64,000 nucleotides of DNA from Cryptomeria japonica (lineage: Eukaryota > Streptophyta > Pinopsida > Cupressales > Cupressaceae): NCBI RefSeq assembly GCF_030272615.1, contig NC_081408.1, positions 766,417,330 through 766,481,329 on the forward strand, read 5' to 3'. This document shows positions 33,341 to 42,544 of this stretch, one piece after another. Made by a program: the position numbers and the translations under genes. Position 1 is the first letter of the stretch; every line of letters begins with the position of its first letter. The notes beneath the pieces are model-generated. The model saw only the letters and a program-made list of their open reading frames with translations. It made no database searches and was not told where the DNA came from.

Positions 33341-35289
33341 ATGGTTGAAACCCATCTTCAAAAATCTAGGAGCGAAGCTAAAGAGGCTCAAGAGTCCACA
33401 AACATGAGTGCCTATGAGTATGACAATTATGTCTTTTTCAATTCTGATCATACTACATTACTTGACATGGATGCCTATAGAAACATTTGAGAACATGGAC
33501 ACTACAAAAAACAATGATACACACAATAAAAATATGGACAACTTTTCCATACATTCAGCAGAAGTGGAAGACACCATTATGAATCCTCATTTTAATCGAT
33601 TGGTTGAGGAAATAATGAGGAGAGATAGACAATATTTTCTACAAGTGATGGCACAAAGTGGAACCAAGATCCCTCATGATTTTGACATGTCTCAAATAAT
33701 GGAACATAGACCTTTGCAACAAACTCACTCCAACATGGATCAAAGGAGGCCTAATAGTGGAGGCAATAGAAGACCACATCTTTTGCCTGAATCACCATCA
33801 TCTTTGTTTCAAAAACTAGAGGTCCCACATACACATGGTCAAACATATGATACTCACCTTCGTAGACCATTATGGAAGTCTTATGCAGAGAAATATGCTC
33901 AATCACATATCAATGCTAAGGATCAACCACCAAATCAATTGGATATTCAAAGGCATGCTCAAAATTTGGACACAAGGAAACCCCGTGTCAAATTTGGGGG
34001 CAACACATTAGAACATGACATGCCTATAGAGTATGGTATACATGGAAAAAATAGATATTTCATTCCTCAACATGAATCTATACCAAGTGGTCCATATATG
34101 CAGCATCACTATAGACCTCCTCCATATGAACATGTGTATGATCAATATCATCCATATATGCAACATGCTCCTCCTCCAATTGGTGCCTTAAGCATAGGGT
34201 ATGGTCCAAGAAGTCGATCTCCACCTAAGAACAATTTGGAGCAACAAATCAGGGACTTGCAAAAGAAAATGGAGGACATAAATACACCGAAGCCAACATA
34301 CACAATGAGAGACATATGTCCTTATCCATTTGACAAGAGCATTCCAATGCCTCCTTTTCCTACACACTTTGTGACACCTAAGTTTGATAAGTATAGAGGA
34401 AAAGGGGATCCTAAGGCACACATAAGACAGTTTTTCATAGCTTGCATTGAGGTAGCTTCAGAAGAGACATATTTGATGAGATTATTCCCACAAAGTCTAG
34501 GTGATCAAGCTATGGAATGGTTCTCCCAACTTCCACCTGGTATTAAGTCATGGGGTGACTTAGCAGAGACATTTATTCAACATTTCTCCTACAACATAGA
34601 GACAGACATATCAATCACTACTTTGTGCAACACCAAGCAAAAAGATGGAGTCTTTTTCATCATTTTTACAAAGATGGTGGAATCTAGCTAGCAGATGCTC
34701 TTGCAAAATTCCACAGATTCAAATGGTAGAAATGTTCACCCAAAATGTTAACAAAGAGATTGGTTATGACTTAAGGAAAGCTTGTTTGTCCACCTTCAAG
34801 GACGTCATTGAAAAAAGCTTAGCAATAGAGAAGGTCCTAATTGAACAAGGAGTCATTAAGATATTCAAAGAAAACAAAGATGATTTTAAAGGAAAAGACA
34901 AGCCAAGATTTTGGAATAAAAACAAGAACACAATCAATGATGGTGTTGTTGATGCCAATACAGTGCGACCCAAATTTGTTTTTTCTAGATCAAATTAGGT
35001 GAATACTCAAACAACTTCTAAATCACGAAGGAAGTACACTCCATTGGGAGAACCACTTGAGTCAGTTTTCAAAAAGCTAGTGGCAAACAACATAATCACA
35101 ATTCCAATTTTGCCTCCATATGAGCCAAAGGTTAAACCAAATTGGTGGAATGATGATGAATATTGTGAATTTCATAAGAGCAAGGGCCACAAGATAGGAA
35201 ATTGCCATTGACTGAAGAATATCATACAAGATCTCATTGATAGAGGTGACATTGAGATTGAAGGACACTCATCCAACCAAGAACATTAA
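33341..35289 (+). pseudogene. Gypsy-2 Gag
   Basis: Gag of the same family as Gypsy-1. An N-terminal ATG at 33341 (MVETHLQKSRSEAKEAQEST) is shifted in frame from the main part, which can be read from the ATG at 33495. Capsid motifs: PKFDKYRGKGDPKAHIRQF, LMRLFPQSLGDQAMEWFSQL and FIQHFSYNIETD. A frameshift near 34640 (AAAAAGATGG) moves to the frame of ESFSSFLQRWWN. The nucleocapsid end is CEFHKSKGHKIGNC (about 35165-35205). TAG at 34996-34998 and TGA at 35209-35211 interrupt the second part. Not translatable as one Gag. Confidence 0.88.
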
Positions 35290-36900
35290 ATGTTTAAGGA
35301 ACCATTCCCAAAACATGACAAGGGAAAAGCCAAAGCCACAGATGACCAAACCAACTACACCAGAGCATCTTATAACTATGATTCAATTGTCAATCACATT
35401 TCAATGGACAATTATGTCTCTACCATTATCATCAAGGATAAAACCCCTGAGAATTCTACCCAGAGACCCAAGATCGTCCTGAAAGGAATTGGATCTTCTT
35501 CCGAACCTACCTCTGAATGTAATGTTACAACCCACCGAGTTAAATTCACTTTGCAAGGAGCTCTAGCTAAAAACATAGCTTCCTCATCAACTAAGCCTAA
35601 GTATGACCTTCTAGAATAGTTAGGGAAGACACCCGCGCTCATCTCCATCCTTGAGCTTTTACGCATATCCCCCGCACATAAAGCTATTCTTGACAAAATC
35701 TTGAGAGACACTTTTGTCCCTACTGATTTGAACGTGGACCAGTTTCAAGCCATGGTGGGATACCTTTCCATTCCACACTCCCTTACATTCACAGAAGCTG
35801 ATGATGCCTCCATAAGTTAGCCACATAATGCACCATTACACATTGAAGCCTTCATACACAAACATAGAATCAAATGAGTCCTGATAGATGGAGGAGCAGG
35901 TCTAAACATTTGTACATTGAGCACTATTAAACAAGTGGGATATTTCGACAGAGCTGTGAATTCTACAAACAAAATTACTATCAAAGCATATGATGATGAA
36001 GAGCGTTCATCCAAGGGCACAATCACCTTACCTCTCAGAGTTGGGCCAGTTACAAAAGATGTGGTTTGTCAAGTCCTTGATCTAGATCTCACATACAACA
36101 TATTTCTAGGACGTCCATGGATTCATGAGATGAGCACAGTCCCATCTACATATCATCGATGTATCAAGTTTCCACACAATGGAGTTGAAATAACAGTTAA
36201 TGGTGATCCAAATCCATTCATATATTGCAACAATCTACGACCTAGATCAGAAATAACAATCCCAGTCAATAGAGAAGCTATTCCTTCATCAACATATGTG
36301 GATCCAGAATCATTGAAATCTTCTACATCAAAACAAGCAGAGCTCAATGAAAAATTCAAGGTTAAAGACATGGAATGTGGTGAGTATATATTTCATGTTG
36401 ATCAAATCCCACTATCTCCTAAGGTATCCAATCTACAAGAACAATCTATAAATAATTTGCAAGGAATTGGGTATGAACCACCTAGTGTTGTGGCTACTAA
36501 GTCTGAATGCAAAACTCCTCTAGTGGTACAAGCATCTCTTGATATCAATAGTCGTAAGAGTGGTTCCAACGAAGAATCTATTGAGTGTATCGCCAACCCT
36601 CTTGAGAACTCACATAGCTTTACCATTTCATCCACTCATTCTATTTCCACTCCACTTCTAGACTTGGATCAACAAGAATCACAAAAACCCTTACTCATTA
36701 GGGATGAAAAATCAAGATTTGAAAAGAAAAATCTAAAAGTCAAAACTAAAGAAAAGTCCTTTAGTCCAAATCAAAATCAAAAGCTATTGGACTTTGCAAA
36801 AATCAAAGTCAAGGATAAAAATCCTATGAAGAAAAAAGAGCCAAAGATGATCTCCCCTAATATCAAAATAACTGGGGGCAAAAGTTCTACAATTTTAAGT
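35290..36900 (+). pseudogene. Gypsy-2 aspartic protease region
   Basis: It continues the frame of the Gag end. A connector (TRASYNYDSIVNHISMDNYV, similar to Gypsy-1) is followed by TAG at 35617-35619 and 35817-35819 and TGA at 35875-35877; the sister Gypsy-1 has Gln, Gln and Arg at these places. The core reads VLIDGGAGLNICTL, keeping the catalytic Asp, then NIFLGRPWIHEMSTVPSTYH. From 35917 the frame is open for 480 codons. After the protease core it becomes Lys/Ser-rich (KKNLKVKTKEKSFS) up to about 36880. Active site apparently intact, polyprotein broken. Confidence 0.88.
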
Positions 36901-37433
36901 CATAAAGCATACTTGTTGATCCTTAGTCTCTATCATGTCATCCTACTTTCACTTCTTTTCGCAATCATAAGCCTTCATCACCCATCTACTTGTTCCGCAC
37001 ATCCTTTCCCTTTTGGCGATACATCATGGACCTTTAATGGAGCTTCCTCGAAGGACTTTGTTGTCAGAGATGCCCAAACTTCTTTAGGTGACACGCATAT
37101 GGGCCTATGTAGTCCACACACTAGTAATTCTATCTCAATTCCTTCATCAAGGAAGATAGTTACTCGAGCTACACATCATTCAACCAAGGAACAATGCAGT
37201 TACAATCATAAAGTCAAGCCTCGCACATTTGAGGTAGGGGACTTAGTTCTCAGAGAAAATCCCAAAAATCAGCAAGACAGAGAGAAGAAGGGCAAGTTCG
37301 AACCAAATTGGCTTGGTCCTTACATCATTACAGCAGCATATGGATCAGGGGCATATTAGCTCTCAACTACAGAAGGTGAACCTTTGGAGGATCCTATCAA
37401 CAACATGCACCTTCGTAGGTTCTACACATAGCT
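36898..37433 (+). pseudogene. Gypsy-2 fused tail: hydrophobic segment and integrase C-terminus
   Basis: In the same open frame a hydrophobic run of about 23 residues (AYLLILSLYHVILLSLLFAI, 36907-36970) appears where RT should follow. Next come GDTSWTFNGASSKDF, which may be the first strand of RNase H, and then YNHKVKPRTFEVGDLVLREN and FEPNWLGPYIITAAYGSGAY, the C-terminal domain of gypsy integrase. A TAG at 37357-37359 (family Gln/Lys) is followed by LSTTEGEPLEDPINNMHLRRFY, the normal end. RT, most of RNase H and the integrase core are deleted. The hydrophobic run could be a chance translation or an env-like remnant. Confidence 0.7.
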
Positions 37434-39280
37434 CTTTGGAATATCCTAATTCAAAAAATACAAAAAAATAAAAAATTTCAAAAATACAAAAAAAACCAAA
37501 AAAATTCAAAAATACAAAAAAAAAATTATAAAACAAAAAAAATCGTTACTTGGTGAAAACCATGGCAAACAGGCGCCTTGTGACACAAAAAACATTGAAA
37601 AATCAAAAAAAGTAAAGAGAAATAATTTCGTCCAACGGTGAAAACCACTTCGGTGGTGCCCTGGGCAAGTACCATGGTGAAAACTGGGTCACCAGCGCCA
37701 TGCATAGAGACATTGCTCCTCCCTCCTTCAGGATTCACTTTCATCCTTTCACTTTGCACACACTCACAACCTATTCGTTCATAATAAACTTACCCATTCC
37801 CATCATGGCTTGTTATTGATCTACCCAAGATTGGTTCGCCATTCATAATAAACCTCCCTTTTCACCTCCCTTTCCATCCATAATAAATTAGCCCCTATCT
37901 ATGGCTAAGGCAAACCCTACGTCTAGTAATGGGTGTGGAACTAAGAGCATCACATGTTTCAAGGAGTACAGTTTCTTACAGCTTTCTTTAGTTTATCCGC
38001 GCCCAATCTGCAATAAAGTAACATATACATCGCCAATCTGCAATAAAGTTTTGTCTTCTCCGCAATAAAGTATCAGTTTCATGGATTCAGTCAGTTTTAG
38101 ATGAGAAACAACAACAACAATGGGCTTCAACAAATCAAATCTTTCAACAGACTCAGACAACATATGGTTCAGTGCTATCTATCCTTTTTGTGAAAGTAAA
38201 CATTGTGACCACAATCAAATAGACTTATACAAGTGACAATAGACACTAAACTTGAGGACTACAGTGGATGTTGGTGTTGAGTCTTGGTTTTCTTTTGATT
38301 TTATCTTTTGGTGACATGTCTTTTAGCTTTTTCAGGATGTCTCTGACTAGAGATTCTATCTCCAGGATGTCTTTGACTAGAAAGGCGAGGATGGGGTATC
38401 GTCACCTATTTGTATTTGCTGTTTGTGGATTGTCTTTTAGTAATGCTATGACATGTCCAAGGATATGAGGACACTGTGAGTCTAGTATGAACTGGGGCAT
38501 TCTTTGTTTGTGACTGTCTTATCTCCATGCAAACAGGTACAATGACTTTCTGGGTCGAACATATGCCTCGATTGTATAACCTACTTGCCATAATAAAGCT
38601 CAATGATGATAACGCACAAGAAGCTCTTTCACTTTCATATCTTCTGTCTTCCATCCCCCTTTCTTGATTGACTTCTATCATCCTTCTCGAGTCCGCGTAG
38701 CCTGCTATCACATGACTGAGTATAATGACACACCAAAAACATTTGCATTTCATGTAGTTGCACCTACATTACCACATACAAGCATTTCATACATACATAT
38801 AGATATCACAACTGCATCACATCCTGCACACAACACCTGTTAGCACAATTTACATTTGTATTATCATATTCATCTGCATTACATACATTCACATTTGCAT
38901 CATGCATACACATATAAAACATAAAAGAACAAAAAAATATATTGCATTGTATCATATACATATTTGCATCCATATCATAAGCATCACATAGAAACATACA
39001 TCACATAGGTACACATGCATATAGCTGCCACAAAGATGAATCATCTCATATATATATCAAGTGTCATGATACAATGATGTCAAAATCATATGGCTACAAG
39101 CACCCGCAGGTGTCTACATCATCATACAAAAATGGTACAATACTGATACATAGGGAGCCCTCTACGGCTATGATGAATTCCCTCCCTCAGAGCCGGCTGG
39201 CCTCGATGGAGTCTGAGCCCTGGAAGGACCCTCCCCATGATCACCTCTCCTGTCCCCTCTGTCTCCTGAGCCTAGTTGTC
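37434..39280 (+). other. Gypsy-2 3' region, non-coding part
   Basis: No gene seen. It starts with an A-rich stretch (37450-37545), then three GGTGAAAACC-type words next to CACC/GGTG pairs (37551-37700), then three CAATAAAGT words near 38010-38070. The remainder is mixed A/T-rich DNA, including a CATACA/ACATA-rich part at 38770-39030. Confidence 0.5.
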
Positions 39281-39289
39281 TCATCCTCC

Positions 39290-39746
39290 TCCTCCTCCCC
39301 GATCCCGCAACCAATCCTCGTGTTGCCCTATCCAGCTAGAGGAACCCACTGATCACTCCTGCCAATACTACTGGTAGTGCTAATCCTGTCTGTGTCATCG
39401 TGTCCCATGCCACATGTCCCACCCTCATCTCCAGTCCCGGATCCTAGAACACTCATCTCAGGGCATCCATGTCTCCATCTCGATCATAGGGTATCAACTC
39501 CCCATCGATCGTTATCCTCAGAATCCTATATACATCCTCTAAGGTGACTATCATCTCACCCATCGACAAATGAAACATGCAAGTCTCTGAGTGCCATCTC
39601 TTAGCTAATGTAGTCAGCAATCCCATGTTCACCCAAAAAGCAGGCACATACAGAATAAATCATAAACCCATAGCCTCAATTACAGCTCGGTCCTCGGCTG
39701 TCAACTCAGGTCGCAACCTCTGAGTCGATGAGAATCTCTCCCGTGA
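39290..39746 (-). pseudogene. Plant mobile domain (PMD)-like relic, antisense in Gypsy-2
   Basis: On the minus strand, RLRPELTAEDRAVIEAMGL, then FWVNMGLLTTLAKRWHSETC, then MFHLSMGEMIVTLEDVYRIL and ITIDGELIPYDRDGDMDALR follow the pattern of the plant mobile domain: a Trp/Arg-rich helix, 'ETxTFHL', 'GE(M/C)xVTLEDV' and 'xxxIDGExV'. The frame continues after stops with GHVAWDTMTQTG. Stops at 39660-39662 (TGA), 39453-39455 (TGA) and 39444-39446 (TAG) are one transition from Arg or Gln codons. Antisense extra frames between pol and the 3' LTR are known in Tat-like gypsy elements, which fits this position. No intact copy. Confidence 0.6.
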
Positions 39747-39807
39747 CTACAGCATAGGCAAATACTCCTGCAGTCACACAAATCAATCATCTTAGTCCTA
39801 ATGACAC

Positions 39808-40020
39808 TCATTGTTCATCATAAAGTGTTGCTTCTATCCTAGTGGTACTCCCTGTTCATCACAAAGGACTACATGTTTGGCACTCCCTGTTCATCACAAA
39901 GTGCTGCTCACATTTGCACTCACTGTTCATCACAAAGTGCTGCTCTTTTTTTTAGTACTCCCTGTTCATCACAAAGTACTATGTCTTGGTACTCACTATT
40001 CATCATTAAGTGCCTTGATC
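39808..40020. repeat. Minisatellite with unit TCCCTGTTCATCACAAAGTG
   Basis: About six units of roughly 35-45 bp, each with ACTCNCTGTTCATCA followed by CAAAGTGCTGCT or similar. It lies between the PMD relic and the polypurine tract of Gypsy-2. Units are diverged and spacers vary, so it is not a CRISPR array. Confidence 0.85.
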
Positions 40021-40582
40021 TATCCTAGTCTTCCCTAGAGGACCTGCTTGAGTGTATCCTCTCAGCAGCTTATCCAATCGACAACGTATGTTCATCACAG
40101 AACTGCTGATTTGGCCTTGAAGACATATTACCCTACCTAGCATGCCTTTATTACAACAATAAATGCATCAAAGTACAAGGAGGTTTTGTGGTACTTACTG
40201 GCTCTCCTGCCTCTGCTGGCCTCTGAAATCGGCGAACACGATCGAATCTATGCACCATTGCCATCGCTGTTAACTGCTGCTGCTCTATCTTTGCACTCTG
40301 ATCTTTTGGATGTGTGGATGACAATGAGGATGTTTTCCCCTCGTGGTCTATCTTATAGACTACCCTAGCCCTAGTCTCCTGTGTCAGTCTTCATTATCCC
40401 GTGACTTTGTCACTTTATCCGATCAGTCCATTCTAACCTTTCTTTCTTATCGAGAGATTGTCTATGGTCTTTTCACACATTTTCATCCAATCTCTCGAGG
40501 GGGCATATCATTCCCATCTTGGGGCAAATCTATATCAGTTCATCTTATCTTCTTTGAAACAACGTGACAAGCCGCATTGTCT

Positions 40583-40597
40583 CAAAGAGGAGCAAAA
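40583..40597 (+). other. Polypurine tract of Gypsy-2
   Basis: CAAAGAGGAGCAAAA ends exactly at the right LTR. A purine tract here primes plus-strand synthesis and normally precedes a plus-oriented LTR; instead the minus-oriented LTR follows. Confidence 0.7.
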
Positions 40598-41239
40598 TGT
40601 CTATGGTGAAAATGGATAACAACAATAATGATATTGAAAGGCTAAATGAATTCAACCACAAAACCCTAGCCTAACAACAACAAAGATCCACCATAACATA
40701 TGAAGATTACCTAAGACAATGCAAATCAAATGAAATTACAAAGATTATACCATCACATGTCCAATAGGGTTTGGATCTCCATTCTTCCTATCTCCATTGA
40801 TCTTGCTTGATATATTTGCTCTCAGATTTTATGTGTGCACAAGAGCTCAACAAAGAACGGAATGTGGTTGCAAGTAGGATCACCTATGTTCAAAAGCATA
40901 GTGTAGTCAAGTAGTTAACGGGGGGGGGGGGGGGGGGGGGTTTGATAATGAAGGAAGAATCTCCTTATATAGAAGACACTATTTGAAATGGAGGGATAAG
41001 ATTGAGAGGTGTAAAAGGAGGTCGGCTATGATTAGAGGGTAGGTAAAGAAAATAATAAAATAATGAAAGGGGTAGGTAGTGTATGAATTAAGAGATGAAT
41101 GACACGTGTCATGGGTAGAAAAGGTTAATGAATTAATTAAATAAATAAAGATTTATTTAATTAATAGAAGAATTAAGCTTAGATAATTAAATAAATAAAA
41201 TATTTATTTAATTAGACTGGACAATTTTGGGTGTCTACA
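40598..41239 (-). repeat. Right LTR of Gypsy-2, inverted
   Basis: 642 bp. Read on the minus strand it begins TGTAGACACCCAAAATTGTC at 41239 and ends CCATAGACA at 40598. It lacks about 145 bp compared with the left LTR, consistent with recombination between two identical A/T palindromes, and has a 21-G run at 40920-40940 where S1 has seven. CTAAG follows at 41240-41244. Confidence 0.92.
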
Positions 41240-41244
41240 CTAAG

Positions 41245-42539
41245 AAATGAGTATTCAAATGTATTATAAAGCTCAAAAAAATATATTGTTTCAAATTAAT
41301 ATTGAAGTACTACCAAGACAAAAGAAAAAATACTCTAAACAAGAAAACAAAGCTTATAAATATATATATATATATATGAAATGTATGAAATCAACTATGT
41401 CAACTGCAATAACATAAAGATACAAAAATGAGACTGAGACACATATTATGGATATAACTAGGGAATTATGATGCACACCTGTCACTGAAATTTGAACTTG
41501 ACTGAGCCAGACCAGGGTGTCAGGTGCCTTGGTCCTTGTTACTGTATTGAGCTGAGAATCTCAAATCTGTAAATTGAGATCCCCACAGACTGAACTGCTA
41601 AAAACTATCAAAATATGCAGACAACCAGGGTGCTAGGCACCCCAGTGCTAGGTATTTGGGGTCTTCCTTTGAATCTAGACCCGTACCTACAAATTCTAGA
41701 TTCCCAAAAGTTCGCAGCTCTGTCAAAATCCTGTACCTGCACATAAAATTTGAAAAATGGTGTATGGGTGGCTATATAGGGTTTTGCCTTAGTCAAACCC
41801 CTTATTTTGGTGATTTTCACCTCCACAAATAACTAATGTAATATTGAAAAGTATGTGTGTCCTAGAATCTCATGTGTTTGTAAGATCCTAATGAGATAGA
41901 ATGCAAACTAGAGTCCTACCCTTTATTCTGAGTAAAAATCCCAAATGAAGATAATGTAAATGTTTCAAATCACAAATGTAATATGGATGTAAAGCAATAC
42001 TATAAATCTAAGAATGAATGGTGTATATCTAAAGCTCACATAGAGATATTAAAATAACATGAAACCATACTAAACCCTAAGGGATAGGTACAAGCCAATC
42101 AATATTTAGTGATCTCCTTATTATTCTTCAATATCTCCTAAGCTTCCATGGATGATGAATAAGGTTGATGAAGACTTGATTGATGATGGATTTGCTGATT
42201 GTAGACTCCACATAAACCTCCACTTTCACTTCATAAGAGGTATCCTTCAATTGCTAATAGATGAATATTTCAAATGAGGAAAGAAAAGGTTATATATATG
42301 AAACACTAACTTTATTTTTGATCATAGGCTGACCTAGAATTGGTATAATTTCACACAAAGAAAGATTTAAACACTAGCACTTGCACCTCAAAGAGGTGCA
42401 ATGGTTGCACCGATAACAAGATATGCTTTATGGTAATATATTGAAGGACATGCAAAAGTTGGAAGAAACAAACGTTGCCTTTGTTAGAAGTAATTATTGC
42501 AGCATTGGAAGCCTATATTTTATTTTAATGTATATCAAA
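41245..42539. other. Unclassified A/T-rich DNA
   Basis: No gene, LTR or known repeat recognised. It contains a TATATATA run near 41365 and repeated GGTGCTAGGCACC/GTGCTAGGTA words near 41630. It separates Gypsy-2 from Gypsy-3. Confidence 0.4.
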
Positions 42540-42544
42540 CAAAA

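Larger units (their letters stand above)
29833..41239 (+). mobile_element. Gypsy-2: internally deleted gypsy with inverted right LTR
   Basis: An 11.4-kb insertion bounded by a perfect CTAAG duplication (29828-29832 and 41240-41244). Plus-strand order: LTR (29833-30609), PBS, a repeat-rich leader, Gag, protease, a fused stretch without RT, an integrase C-terminus, a long 3' region with an antisense plant-mobile-domain relic, a polypurine tract (40583-40597), and a right LTR (40598-41239) in the minus orientation. The two LTRs share variants absent from S1 and S5 (for example GTAAAGAAAATAATAAAATA on the minus strand), so they look like sisters. Autonomous replication is impossible because RT is missing. 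Confidence 0.9.

Noticed and set aside
39808-40020. Possible CRISPR-like array
   Set aside because: Units and spacers are degenerate and contiguous, and the context is a plant retrotransposon; it is a minisatellite.
29833-41239. Alternative that the right LTR is an independent solo LTR inserted next to Gypsy-2
   Set aside because: It would need its own target duplication; the bases before 40598 (CAAAA) do not match CTAAG after 41239, while CTAAG matches the far left flank.
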